From assembly GCF_031501865.1 (NCBI RefSeq), contig NZ_JARRCW010000001.1:2501001-2565000 (forward strand): DNA of 64,000 bases, written 5' to 3'. Below, piece by piece: positions 34,628 through 43,719 of this stretch. Source of the stretch: Pseudovibrio sp. M1P-2-3. Its GTDB lineage: Bacteria > Pseudomonadota > Alphaproteobacteria > Rhizobiales > Stappiaceae. The notes beneath the pieces are model-generated. The model was not told the DNA's origin. It was given only the letters and a program-made list of their open reading frames with translations, and searched no databases. Position 1 is the stretch's first letter. The number at the start of each line of letters is the position of its first letter. The translations under genes were made by a program, and so were the position numbers.

Positions 34628-35026
34628 TTGAATCACAATTCAAGTGATTTGGGAATCCTCATCCCGAGTCAAAAACAGGTGCCGTTGGTATAATATATCT
34701 ATAGAAAAGACTGTTCCCCTTAATTCCATAATTGCGAAGTTACGAGAAAAGTACCCTCTTGCGAGTGTCAGTGGCGGACGACTTACTTGGACACTGGTTG
34801 TCAAAGAATCCTATACTATAAAAGCCCGCTTAGCAGTCTTTGGCCAAGATTGGACGGATATCCATTTTCTTGTTCCTGAGAATACTGATTGCAACCAATA
34901 CATAAATGATGATGGAAAGTTATCGCTGCATTTTGAATATAAATGGGGTGTGTATCCCAGTGATGCCTATGTAGAATTATCATCTCTCGCTTAATTCGTT
35001 ACAAAGTCCAAAAAAAGGAGAGTGAC

Positions 35027-35212
35027 CTGGAACAAAACATTGAAAGCCCCTGCCAGAACCAATGCACACTTGATAAAGAACGGAACATGTGCAGTGTTTG
35101 TCTCAGAACTCTGGCTGAAATTACCATGTGGGGTAAAATGACTAACCAGCAAAAGCGATCGGTGCTTGAGGAGGTTTCATCCAGACGCTCGCACGAACAG
35201 CAAAAGGCTTAG
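35027..35212 (+). CDS. DUF1289 small zinc-finger-like protein, apparent CTG start
   Basis: 61 residues, missed by ORF calling because the frame has no ATG/GTG/TTG at its head. It reads NIESPCQNQCTLDKERNMCS and then 'VCLRTLAEITMWGKM', matching DUF1289: SPC-x3-C-x(n)-C-x2-C-x-RTL-x-EI-x2-W. GGAG lies 6 nt before CTG 35027. All four Cys are kept. The function of DUF1289 is unknown. The aspartic-protease gene starts 7 nt after the stop, so they are probably one operon. Confidence 0.75.
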   Translation: MEQNIESPCQNQCTLDKERNMCSVCLRTLAEITMWGKMTNQQKRSVLEEVSSRRSHEQQKA

Positions 35213-35219
35213 ACACGCA

Positions 35220-35954
35220 ATGAGAAGACCATCGATATATTTAATAGGTTTTTTCATTCTTGTAATCGCTATGATTGTGGGTGTGATCTATGGATACATG
35301 GGGGGATCTGACTTCTCCAAGCTGGACGTCCAGTCCAATGGACCGCAAATAGTCTCACTGCTTGCCATTACGCTTGTGGTCAGTGCTGGACTACTGGCAA
35401 GGCGACCGGGGGTTTCTGTTATGCTGCGTTCTGCTTTTATCTGGATTGCCCTCGGCCTTGTTTTGGTAACTCTTTATGCATTTCGCGCCGATTTTGAAGT
35501 GGTTTCCAATAGGGTGATCGCCGCACTGGTGCCCGGAACAGTCGTAGAAAACTCCCAAGGAGAGATCACCATAAACAGGGATATAAGCGGGCGGTTCGAC
35601 ATCAATTCGGAAATAAATAATGCCCCCGTCACCCTTGTGGTGGATACTGGCGCAAGCTACCTGACACTGACCGAAGCCGACGCCAGAGCCGCCGGAATCG
35701 ACACCCGCACCTTGAACTTTAACGTGCCTGTCTCCACCGCCAACGGTGTTGGATATATTGCACCGGTTCGCCTGCAGAGCTTGAGAATTGGTTCGGTTCA
35801 GGTTCCGGACGTAAAAGCCTTTGTGGCACAGCCAGATATGTTAAGCACCAGCTTGCTGGGCATGAGCGCCCTCAATCACTTCGCAAGCTGGCGTGTGGAA
35901 GGTGACACCATGATTTTAACTCCCAAGGCCGGTTACGTTCAAACAAGGCCGTAA
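35220..35954 (+). CDS. Membrane-anchored retropepsin-like aspartic protease (TIGR02281 type)
   Basis: 244 residues from ATG 35220. Three hydrophobic helices (about 6-26, 44-60 and 71-88) are followed by a single-domain aspartyl protease with VVDTGASYLTLTEADA (Asp142) and a C-terminal 'LLGMSALNHFASWRVEG'. With a single Asp motif it must act as a dimer, in the periplasm. The family is widespread in alphaproteobacteria with unknown substrates. It lies 7 nt after DUF1289; its 3' end overlaps the convergent TSUP gene by 16 nt. Confidence 0.85.
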   Translation: MRRPSIYLIGFFILVIAMIVGVIYGYMGGSDFSKLDVQSNGPQIVSLLAITLVVSAGLLARRPGVSVMLRSAFIWIALGLVLVTLYAFRADFEVVSNRVIAALVPGTVVENSQGEITINRDISGRFDINSEINNAPVTLVVDTGASYLTLTEADARAAGIDTRTLNFNVPVSTANGVGYIAPVRLQSLRIGSVQVPDVKAFVAQPDMLSTSLLGMSALNHFASWRVEGDTMILTPKAGYVQTRP

Positions 35955-36760
35955 ATAAAGCGCCCGCACACAATGAGCAGGAAGACGCCGAAGCCTATTT
36001 CCAGTTTACGTTTTGGCATCTTATGAGCCACTTGCGCCCCCCATGGGGCGAGGGTTATGGAGGTTGGGATGATGATGGCGACAGCCAGAAGGTTCACATA
36101 GCCCAGAGAAAACGGGGGTAAGTTGGCGCTTCCCCAGCCTGCTGCAACCATTCCAAAAAAACCCGGCACAGAAATGAGAAGACCAACCCCTGAAGATGTC
36201 GCCACGGCCTGATGGATCGGCCTGCCACATAGCGTCATAAATGTGTTGGTTAAAACACCGCCGCCAATGCCCATGAGCGTGCTGAAAAAGCCAATAAGTG
36301 CGCCAATAAACGCCCGCAACGGATTGGTGGGGACGTCACTTGCCAAGCTCCAGTTGTCCCTGTTTAAAAGCATGCGAAGAGCAACCGCAAACGCAATCAC
36401 GACAAACACTATTTTCAGCTCGCTATCAGAAGCTTTTGACGCAAACCAAGAGGCCAGCACAACGCCGATTGGCACCGCAATGACCCAGCTTTTTAAAAGG
36501 TCCTTATCTACAGCCCCCTTTGCACGGTGGGTCATGAAAGAGCGGATGGAGGTGGGAACAATCACACCAAGGGATGATGCAACGGACACATGCATGATAA
36601 CTGAGGGGTCCACTCCAACAAACCCCAGTACGCTCACCAGTACCGGAACCAGAACCGCACCGCCACCTATTCCAAACAACCCCGCCAGAAACCCTGAAAC
36701 AGCGCCCGCCACCAACAAAGAGCTTGCAAGTACCAGCGCCTCACTCCAGACAATATCCAT
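35939..36760 (-). CDS. TSUP (TauE/SafE) family permease
   Basis: 273 residues from ATG 36760 (GGGGGA 8 nt upstream; an ATG at 36769 would overlap that site). About eight membrane helices; the two pseudo-symmetric repeats carry LFGIGGGAVLVPV (near 30) and 'LMGIGGGVLTNTFM' (near 165). TSUP proteins move sulfite, sulfonates or related small anions across the inner membrane. No sulfur-metabolism gene is adjacent, so the substrate is open. Confidence 0.88.
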   Translation of the reverse strand: MDIVWSEALVLASSLLVAGAVSGFLAGLFGIGGGAVLVPVLVSVLGFVGVDPSVIMHVSVASSLGVIVPTSIRSFMTHRAKGAVDKDLLKSWVIAVPIGVVLASWFASKASDSELKIVFVVIAFAVALRMLLNRDNWSLASDVPTNPLRAFIGALIGFFSTLMGIGGGVLTNTFMTLCGRPIHQAVATSSGVGLLISVPGFFGMVAAGWGSANLPPFSLGYVNLLAVAIIIPTSITLAPWGAQVAHKMPKRKLEIGFGVFLLIVCGRFIYGLV

Positions 36761-36820
36761 TATTTCCATCCCCCAAAGGGTGTGGGCCTGCGCCCAAAAA
36801 TTCCAATAAACTGCGGTATA

Positions 36821-37867
36821 TTATAGGGTTGCCAGAATGTCTTCCTGTTCTTCTACCCCATACCCGATTGAAGCCGGGCGCTCCACCGCTTCCAGTGCTT
36901 CCTCAAGCACTTCAAGACCAGCCCCCGCCTTGTTGGCACCCACTGTCAGAATTCTTCGGAAGTGACGGGCACCGGGAACTCCTTGATAGGAGCCAAGCAT
37001 ATGGCGGGTTATATGGGACAGGCGCGTACCTCTGGCCAGCTCGGCTTCAATATAGGGAATATACTCGCGAATGGATTGCGCCGTGCTGTTCTCATTTGGG
37101 CAGGCTTCGTAGATACGCTCATCAACATGGGCCATCATGGCAGGAGATTGATAGGCTGCACGCCCCACCATAACCCCATCCAGATGCTTCAGATGTTGCT
37201 CGCACTCCTCCAAGGTCTTGATACCGCCATTCACTCCGATGAATACATCAGGGTTCTGCTTCTTGAGAGCATAGACCAGTTCGTAATTCAGCGGCGGAAT
37301 ATCACGGTTTTCCTTGGGGCTCAGCCCCTTGAGCCACGCTTTGCGCGCATGAACCCAGATGGCATCGGTACCAGCGTCAAGAACCTCTTCCACCAGTGCG
37401 GCCAGAGCTTCCTCTTCATTCTGATCGTCAACTCCGATGCGGCATTTGGTGGTGACAGGAATATCAACCACCTCCTTCATGGCAGCAATACACTCGCCAA
37501 CCAGCTTGGGCTCCAACATCAAACAGGCGCCAAAGCGGCCATTTTGCACTCTGTCAGAGGGGCACCCAACATTCAGGTTAATCTCGTCATACCCCCACTC
37601 GGCAACCATGCGGGCAGCCTTCATCAGGTCCTTCGGGTCCGATCCCCCCAACTGGCAGGCCACAGGATGCTCACTCTTGCCAAAGTCCAAATGGCGCGGT
37701 GCATCCCCATAAAGCAAAGCTCCAGTGGTAATCATTTCCGTATAAAGCAGCGCTTTTCTGGAAAACTGACGGTGAAAGGCCCTACAGTGACGATCAGTCC
37801 AATCCAACATGGGCGCCACGGAAAATACGGGTTGGCCGACTTCGTAGAGTTTTTGTTTATTTTCCAT
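36821..37867 (-). CDS. dusA: tRNA-dihydrouridine(20/20a) synthase DusA
   Basis: 348 residues. The FMN TIM-barrel has 'SVAPMLDWTDRHCR' (16-29), 'CQLGGSDP' near 70, the catalytic-Cys segment 'LNVGCPSDRVQNGRFGACLM' near 98-117 and 'NGGIKTLEEC' near 214. It reduces uridine 20/20a in the tRNA D-loop with NADPH. Bacterial dusA genes are frequent integration sites, but no integrase or att duplication is seen here. It shares direction with the TSUP gene 60 bp downstream. Confidence 0.95.
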   Translation of the reverse strand: MENKQKLYEVGQPVFSVAPMLDWTDRHCRAFHRQFSRKALLYTEMITTGALLYGDAPRHLDFGKSEHPVACQLGGSDPKDLMKAARMVAEWGYDEINLNVGCPSDRVQNGRFGACLMLEPKLVGECIAAMKEVVDIPVTTKCRIGVDDQNEEEALAALVEEVLDAGTDAIWVHARKAWLKGLSPKENRDIPPLNYELVYALKKQNPDVFIGVNGGIKTLEECEQHLKHLDGVMVGRAAYQSPAMMAHVDERIYEACPNENSTAQSIREYIPYIEAELARGTRLSHITRHMLGSYQGVPGARHFRRILTVGANKAGAGLEVLEEALEAVERPASIGYGVEEQEDILATL

Positions 37868-38585
37868 CGGTTAGCCCTCTTGCCCCCTGTGCATTTCCGG
37901 TGCTTTGTTATGCATTATCTAGCATTTATATAAACATAAAGTATGACATGTCATACCACTTTGGGCACCATGGGAACCGTTAGGAAACGTTAAAGAAAAG
38001 ATGGCGCAATTGCTTGCAATGCTCTCATTTCCATCAAACCTAAAGGAACTGCGGTGCACCTTGAAGCCAAGACATTCGACACAAAACGGCCGACAAGTGC
38101 ACGGCTGGCACTACGCGAGGAAGAGTTAGAAAAGCCCGACACTATTGGGCAAATTAAAATTCCACGCGGCACTCTCGGCGTTGTAATAGACAGGTACGTT
38201 GCCGAACACAATAAGGAAATGAGAAAAACAAAAGCTCAAATTCCGCGCGTTATCTAAACAGAACATAGCATAGCAAACCTAGACTGCACCGCGATCCGTT
38301 CACGCAATCTTATCTCATTCATCCAAGAACTATGTAAGCAAGTACAATCTTAAGCTGTTGGAAATTGCATAGCACACCTTTATTCCGCATTCACGAACAC
38401 CAAACCCCTGAGAGGTCAAGAGCTTGACAAACAGGCCTTGAAAGATGTGTAAACTGCTGGCTTTAATGAAAAATTATTCAGCACCCTGCTGATTTTGAGA
38501 AAAGCATCTCTTACCAAATAACAGGTGTTTGCTGTCTGCATAATTCTAAGTGTCGTGTTCAGAAGACTTTGGTTCCACAAGTTCC
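37868..38585. other. Intergenic region between dusA and the autotransporter
   Basis: About 720 bp. It holds the dusA promoter on the left, a weakly supported 67-codon ORF (38054-38257), and a further 330 bp with nothing recognisable. I see no clear terminator for the autotransporter, which ends at 38586. Confidence 0.45.
38054..38257 (+). CDS. Possible small protein (67 aa)
   Basis: GTG start with AAAGGA about 6 nt upstream. The product is charged and soluble: residues 29-48 run EDT-like and then 'GTLGVVIDRYVAEHNKEMRK'. No family recognised. It could be the remains of a longer gene. Confidence 0.3.
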   Translation: MHLEAKTFDTKRPTSARLALREEELEKPDTIGQIKIPRGTLGVVIDRYVAEHNKEMRKTKAQIPRVI

Positions 38586-41500
38586 TTAAAACCTGATCCT
38601 GAGCCCACCGTTCAGACCGTTATCCGTGGTGTTCTCACTGAACAGCCCGTCATAGCTCAGCGTGGCTCGCACATTTGCATTCAGGTCAATAGAGAGCCCT
38701 GCCTCGACTAGGGCAGTGTCGCGGGAAAGTGAAATGCCTTTGATGTTGGAAGTATAGTTCTGGTTCGCTAGAATATTCTGGGTTCCGGCGGTATCATCAC
38801 CAAAAAGATGCTGCCAAGAGGCGCCAAGGTTCAGGGCAACGGTGTAGCCTGAGGCGTGAAAGTCCTTTTTAACCCGGGCTCCAATGTTGGAAAAGTACAC
38901 CGCCTCCGCGTCCGGCGACACCTGAAGGAGCGCATCCCCGCCGCCCTCCTGAAACGAGGTGGCAGTCTGCGCTACAAAGGCGCCGCCGACAAAGGGTGTC
39001 AGCTTGGCGAGAGGCGTTTCGAAACTGTGAGATACCTGTCCGAACAGCTGGAAGGTGCTGGTGGTGTAATTGCCATCAGGATCATCATAAAAGTCTCCAT
39101 AGGCAACGGTACGCTCCGCATCCACAAAGGCGAGTGAGTAAGCTGCGCCCAATTGCAACTCCGCCCAATCAGCCTGCAGCTTCCCATAGGAGCCAAGGTG
39201 GAGAGAGTTGGTATTGGCTGACGAGTTGCGCCGGCTCACATCATAGCTGGCGTAGCTGTAGCCGGCCAGCAGCCCTACGCGGAGGCGCTCGGCGACCTGC
39301 CCATCAACACCGGCAAAGAAGCCGCCGGTGTTGCGCGTGAACGCGGCTGCGTTGCTGGAGCCGTCCCATTCGGCCCATGAGCCAAAGCCTTGCGCCCAGC
39401 TGTAGCGCCCCTCATCGGTAGCCTCCTGCGCCCAGACCGCATCCCTTAAGAAGCGACTGTCCTCCAGCATCACACTGGTGATCGAGGCGTAAACGTCCCC
39501 GCCCAGCAGGTCCAGCGCCTGCCGGGTGTCGGCGGGGTCCAGAAACATCATTCCGGAGTAGACCGGCGAATAGGTGGCGATCAGCTCCCCCACACTGGCC
39601 CCGGCCTCGGCAGCAGCCAGCTGCTCATCCAAGGATTGCAATCGCAGCGCGTCCACCGCTTTGGCCACTTGATACTGATTGGCTGTCTGCGCCACACTGG
39701 CCACCGAGGCTTGGGTGTTGGCGACAGTCAAGGTGAGGACGGTACTGGTCTGGCTCAGGGCCGGGACGAGGTAGCTGGGATAGTTGCCATTGGTAACCGT
39801 GCTTATGGTTCCAGACAGGGCTCCGGCCTGCAGAATGTCATAGCTTGTGGTCTTGGCATAGGGCTCACTTTGATTGGCAAACAGCACCACACTGGAGCTT
39901 TCTGAGAAGTTGGCTGTGCCTCCTACGCTGATAAAATCGCTATCACCAGTGCCAATGATGTGCACATTGTAGACCGCGCCACCGCTGCTGTCCCCTAAAG
40001 TTAGGTCACCAGAAACCGTAAGCGTGCCTCTGGTACCAAAGTCATCTCCTGGAGCCACTTGCGAACCAGCTGCAAAACTTGCCGAGCCAATGGTTCCGCT
40101 GCCCCCCAAATAACCACCTTTATTAACTTCAAAGCCACCGCTGGCGGTACCATTTGCAAACAGCCATACCCCGCCATCACCACTGTTCGGTGAAATGGTT
40201 GATATCACATTGCTCCCCCAGTTACCGGTCATGTGTGTGTTGCCTGCTTCCACCTTGACGGTCCCGGTTTCGGAAATATCCGTACTGAATTCGAGGGCGT
40301 CATCGGTGGGAGCTGTATGATTGAAGACGACGGTTCCTGTTCCACTCCCAAATTTTATTTCTGAAGCTGAAAGTGTACCAGAGGCAACAGCCGCATCACC
40401 ACTTGCTGCCCCCATAGTCAGTATGCCGGTTGACCCTGAGTTTTTTGCCAACTCAATTGACGAGGAATTTTTAGTGAAAGAAAGCGCGGAACCATCTTGA
40501 ATTTTTAAAGTCCCAGAGCCAGAAACACCAATACTCAAACTATTGGAAATAGTAACTTCAGTGCCTGCGCCCTCGACAATAAACGTTCCTTTTGAGCCAC
40601 TTAAATTCCCAAGATCTAAGTTGTTAGTTGTCACTTGAGCCGCTGATTTGACGCTATATTCTCCGGTTCCAGAATCTCCCACCGTGGTGCTGCTAATTGT
40701 TCCACTTGCGCTATTAAGGAACTCTACGACGCCAGAAGAGTCTTCTTGTGACCCAATTATCAAGCTATCAAAGGTCGCTATGCCTGACTGATCGACAGTG
40801 AGTGTTCCCGTGCCCGCATCCCCTACAGTTACGGTATCAGCCTCTAAACTGCTTCCACTACCTTCAATTTGCAAAAGTGCATCCAAACTGCCGGTTTTAT
40901 CTACTGTCGCGTCTCCATCTATCTCGACGGTTGCTTTTGGAGCGAGGGTCCCACCATTGATTTGGAAGTCAAATGAGCCAATAGACATGTCCTGTGTTAA
41001 ATTGGTCGTGCCAGACAAAGTCTGCAGAAAAACCGTCGGTCTTCCAGTAGGTACTGTTGCATCAATCACGTTATCGAAATCATAATCCTCATCGGAGTGA
41101 TTAAAGAGAATTACATGACTGCCCCCGCCAATTTGGATTTCTTCGGAAATAAGTTTACCAGCGCCTACGGGGGTAGTGCCTTCACTCGCCCCAAACACAA
41201 GCGTTCCGGTAGAGTTTGAGTTCGCTCCCATAATCACATTCCCACCAATATCCAAAAGGGCACCCTCAGACAGAACAACCGTTCCCGTTCCCTTTGACGT
41301 AATAATGAAGTTATTTGTAACATTAAACTTTGTGGATGATCCGGATAAGGTGACAGTGCCATGTCCGTCCCTATTATTTGCAATTTCGACTTTCTTTACT
41401 GACAATAATGCACTGGAATTCAGGTTAAGGTTCCCCGTTCCAGATGCTGCCAAATTGAAATCCTCATCAGCAAAAAATGACGTTTCAGTACCCGTTATGT

Positions 41501-43052
41501 TTAGGGTCACAGTACTTTTAGAGCCGTTGGCGGCAACAACATTATTGGTTACGTATCTAGCTCCATTGATTAAATTTAGAGTTGCTGTAGCAGTTTCCCC
41601 CACAGAGGTCTGGTTCTTGACAAACATATTAGTTGGAAGCCTACTATAGTTATTTCCGTCAATCGTTATTGTTGAATCGTTGTCCACGTTCAAACTGCCC
41701 GTGATAAGAGCTGCCCGATTTGAGAGTTCAAACTCAGAGGCTCCCGCAGCTCCTATATTGAGTTCGCTGTCAACGGTGACTTCTGAGTTCAATCCGGATA
41801 CTGTTACTTTTCCTGAACCCGTCGAGGTGTTTCCTACAAACAGGTTATTTGTCGAAAAGGATGCTCCTTTCTCGATTGTCAGGGACGCTGAACCTGAATT
41901 TCCTATAATTGTCTTGCCACTTACATTTAACGTAGATACGCTCTCGGATTCTGCGTCCAGCCCAGAAACTCTGACGGCGGAAGTATTGTCCGCAGTCAAA
42001 GAACCCAAAGATGCGCTAGCCCCATTTCTCACAATGAGCCTAGCAGGTTTGGAATTACCAATAACAGCAGAGTTATTTATGGTTAAAGATGATCCTTCAT
42101 CTTCAATATGGAGAGTTCCAACGCCGGTTGCATGCTGTGAGAGTACAAGACTTGACGCCGTTACAGCAGCGCCATCACTTATTGTAAACTCTCCTACTGA
42201 GGCGCTGCCAATAACAAGTCCTTTGTCGACAGTTACAGTGGAGCCGCTATCGGTTATAGTGACTGTTCCCTCTGACGCAAGATAACGCCCTACCGTGAGG
42301 CTGCCAGCAGTCACAGCTCCAGCATTGCTGACTGTAAGACTTCCCGTTCCTGAAGTTCCTACATAGGTATCGCCATTACTGTTTAAGAGGGAGCTGCTGC
42401 CATCGACCTCTACTGTGCCGCTTCCGTTGGAGGAATACCCAACATCGAATGAACCCGCTGAGTACTCCCCGGAATCGGTAATACTAAGACTGGCTGTTCC
42501 TGAATTTCCTATATAAGTATAACCACTGCTTTTAAGTAGGGAACCGCTACCATCGACCTCTACTGTGCCGCTTCCGTCAGACGAATGCCCAACTTCGAAT
42601 AAATCCGCTGCGTACTCCCCGGAATCGGTAACACTAAGACTTCCCGTTCCTGAATTTCCTATATAAGTATACCCACTGCTTTTAAGTAGGGAGCCGCTGC
42701 CTTCAACCGTTATAATGCCACTTGAACCGGATGCCTGCCCCGCCTCCAAAACATCTGTTTCGGTTTGCCCCCCACTTGTTACATTCAAGGTCCCGCTTCC
42801 ATTTTCCCCAACATAAAATAGGTTGGTGGACTTAAGGAAAGCATCTGCCTCAGCTACATCAATCGTGGCGGTATCTTCTGCTGATTGGGAAATATAAACA
42901 TTGGAGTAAGTCTCTGATCCTGAAATATCGGTTGTTCCACTGTTGACAACAAGGTCAGTAGCCTTACCACTCACAGGAGCGAAACAGGTACTTGTTATAA
43001 TTACTAACGGAATTTCATAGATTAACTTACTTTTAAAATGGCGCACACTCAT
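38586..43052 (-). CDS. Type Va autotransporter with repeat-rich passenger
   Basis: 1488 residues from ATG 43052 (GGAG 8 nt upstream). A signal peptide (about 1-31, ending APVSGKA) leads into a beta-helix passenger of roughly 1100 residues. This is built of imperfect repeats of the type 'GSGTLxVTxSGxxxxxxLxVG', including three 50-residue near-copies. A linker and an autotransporter beta-barrel follow (about the last 290 residues: 'SWAQGFGSWAEWDG' start, ending GLRIRF with terminal Phe). The C-terminal barrel inserts in the outer membrane and displays the passenger; the AIDA/pertactin-like repeats suggest adhesion. The passenger contains no protease or lipase motif. It is a single gene with an A/T-rich upstream region. 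Confidence 0.92.
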   Translation of the reverse strand: MSVRHFKSKLIYEIPLVIITSTCFAPVSGKATDLVVNSGTTDISGSETYSNVYISQSAEDTATIDVAEADAFLKSTNLFYVGENGSGTLNVTSGGQTETDVLEAGQASGSSGIITVEGSGSLLKSSGYTYIGNSGTGSLSVTDSGEYAADLFEVGHSSDGSGTVEVDGSGSLLKSSGYTYIGNSGTASLSITDSGEYSAGSFDVGYSSNGSGTVEVDGSSSLLNSNGDTYVGTSGTGSLTVSNAGAVTAGSLTVGRYLASEGTVTITDSGSTVTVDKGLVIGSASVGEFTISDGAAVTASSLVLSQHATGVGTLHIEDEGSSLTINNSAVIGNSKPARLIVRNGASASLGSLTADNTSAVRVSGLDAESESVSTLNVSGKTIIGNSGSASLTIEKGASFSTNNLFVGNTSTGSGKVTVSGLNSEVTVDSELNIGAAGASEFELSNRAALITGSLNVDNDSTITIDGNNYSRLPTNMFVKNQTSVGETATATLNLINGARYVTNNVVAANGSKSTVTLNITGTETSFFADEDFNLAASGTGNLNLNSSALLSVKKVEIANNRDGHGTVTLSGSSTKFNVTNNFIITSKGTGTVVLSEGALLDIGGNVIMGANSNSTGTLVFGASEGTTPVGAGKLISEEIQIGGGSHVILFNHSDEDYDFDNVIDATVPTGRPTVFLQTLSGTTNLTQDMSIGSFDFQINGGTLAPKATVEIDGDATVDKTGSLDALLQIEGSGSSLEADTVTVGDAGTGTLTVDQSGIATFDSLIIGSQEDSSGVVEFLNSASGTISSTTVGDSGTGEYSVKSAAQVTTNNLDLGNLSGSKGTFIVEGAGTEVTISNSLSIGVSGSGTLKIQDGSALSFTKNSSSIELAKNSGSTGILTMGAASGDAAVASGTLSASEIKFGSGTGTVVFNHTAPTDDALEFSTDISETGTVKVEAGNTHMTGNWGSNVISTISPNSGDGGVWLFANGTASGGFEVNKGGYLGGSGTIGSASFAAGSQVAPGDDFGTRGTLTVSGDLTLGDSSGGAVYNVHIIGTGDSDFISVGGTANFSESSSVVLFANQSEPYAKTTSYDILQAGALSGTISTVTNGNYPSYLVPALSQTSTVLTLTVANTQASVASVAQTANQYQVAKAVDALRLQSLDEQLAAAEAGASVGELIATYSPVYSGMMFLDPADTRQALDLLGGDVYASITSVMLEDSRFLRDAVWAQEATDEGRYSWAQGFGSWAEWDGSSNAAAFTRNTGGFFAGVDGQVAERLRVGLLAGYSYASYDVSRRNSSANTNSLHLGSYGKLQADWAELQLGAAYSLAFVDAERTVAYGDFYDDPDGNYTTSTFQLFGQVSHSFETPLAKLTPFVGGAFVAQTATSFQEGGGDALLQVSPDAEAVYFSNIGARVKKDFHASGYTVALNLGASWQHLFGDDTAGTQNILANQNYTSNIKGISLSRDTALVEAGLSIDLNANVRATLSYDGLFSENTTDNGLNGGLRIRF
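42331..42780 (-). repeat. Three tandem 150-bp repeats in the autotransporter passenger
   Basis: Units at 42331-42480, 42481-42630 and 42631-42780 (50 codons each; core GYTYIGNSGTGSLSVTDSGE). The first two and the left half of the third are nearly identical at DNA level, so the block can expand or contract by recombination or slippage. Confidence 0.8.
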
Positions 43053-43061
43053 GTATACCAC

Positions 43062-43260
43062 TCCATTTAAATGTATATATCACATTTAAAATCAAGACAT
43101 ACTTATAATATTACAATGAAATATAATTCTATATTAATATTAGATTTGTTATATTTCTGCTTATCATCATTTTATATTGTTATATTATTTATATTGCTTG
43201 AACCTAACAATGGAAAAATGATTAAACAGGAACATCAGTCCCACTCCATTAAAGGAGGGA
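43062..43260. promoter_or_regulatory. A/T-rich region upstream of the autotransporter
   Basis: About 200 bp of very A/T-rich DNA between the autotransporter start and the flotillin remnant. It must contain the autotransporter promoter. Individual elements cannot be assigned with confidence. The ORF over it has no support. Confidence 0.4.
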
Positions 43261-43272
43261 ATACCGCGCCAT

Positions 43273-43660
43273 GCACAACCGTGCCGAAGCCGACAAGCTG
43301 CGCCTGTCTACTGAAGCTTAAGGCAAACGTAGCCTCAACGAGGCTGCTAGCTTTCTAACTCCCGACCAGATTGCCATGCAGGTTAAATGGCTCTGAGTGA
43401 AACCCTACCAGAAATCATCGAGGAGTCAGTCAGGCCTATGGAGCGGATCAATGGCATCAAGATTTTGCTGGAGGGTGGCCTACATGGACCCAATGACGGA
43501 GCCGCCGCGCAAATCACAGATAGAGGGTCCAACTGCGCTTTATTCGACCAGCGGATCAACCCGGCCCTCAAGTACTGCACGCAGGCACCACTGATGGATA
43601 ACCTCTTGAGTAAACCGAGCATTCCCGAGGCTCGCTCCAATCTTCAAACAAGGCTAGGGC
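43273..43660 (+). pseudogene. Flotillin (YqiK-like) C-terminal remnant, frameshifted
   Basis: The first frame reads RAEADKLRLSTEA, stop, GKRSLNEAASFLTPDQIAMQ-VKW. After a missing A at the 'GTTAAATGG' (about 43382-43390) it continues in the next frame MALSETLPEIIEESVRPMER then 'INGIKIL' and 'NPALKYCTQAPLMDNLL'. This is the tail of flotillin/band-7 proteins, including the Gln-Ala-Pro-Leu end. The N-terminal 350 or more residues are gone. Flotillins usually accompany PspA/DUF350/ATP-grasp loci like the one next door, so this was probably the locus's own flotillin gene. Confidence 0.8.
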
Positions 43661-43719
43661 CTTTTTTAAAAGTTACTCTCTCCTACCCCCGTTTGAATTA
43701 TCGAAGGAAACAGGAGAAA

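Larger units (their letters stand above)
33531..34690 (-). mobile_element. IS630-family insertion sequence, copy 1 (1160 bp)
   Basis: Terminal inverted repeats TACCAACGGC ... GCCGTTGGTA enclose two overlapping transposase frames read leftward. The flanking trinucleotide TAA is present on both sides (33528-33530 and 34691-34693). IS630 elements are usually described with a TA duplication; if the outer TA is counted that way, the element is 33533-34688. Copy 2 at 49509-50668 appears identical and lies in the same orientation. Confidence 0.9.
33454..34994 (+). pseudogene. Gene of about 125 codons split by the IS630-type element
   Basis: The 5' part runs 33454-33530 (TTG with AGGAG 8 nt upstream, or ATG 33463; MEVVITRDSVCAGDDVWAPH). 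The 3' part runs 34694-34994 (ending YPSDAYVELSSLA). Removing the element 33531-34690 and one copy of the 3-bp repeat TAA joins them in frame (...HTANISIEKTV...) with 378 nt and no stop. The 'RDSVCAGDD' N-terminus reminds me of small proteins found next to polymorphic or Rhs toxins, possibly immunity proteins, but I cannot prove this. Confidence 0.75.

Noticed and set aside
36821-37867. dusA as an integration site of a genomic island
   Set aside because: No integrase gene and no duplicated dusA end could be found in the window.
40798-42285. Three long + strand ORFs opposite the autotransporter
   Set aside because: They mirror the Gly/Ser/Thr repeat codons of the passenger; low-complexity Val/Pro/Ser products with no ribosome sites.
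42331-42780. CRISPR array suggested by regularly spaced repeats
   Set aside because: The repeats are 150-bp coding units of a protein in one frame, without spacers; no cas genes.
43071-43358. 95-codon + ORF upstream of the flotillin remnant
   Set aside because: It runs through the A/T-rich promoter region, has no ribosome site and encodes a random hydrophobic string.
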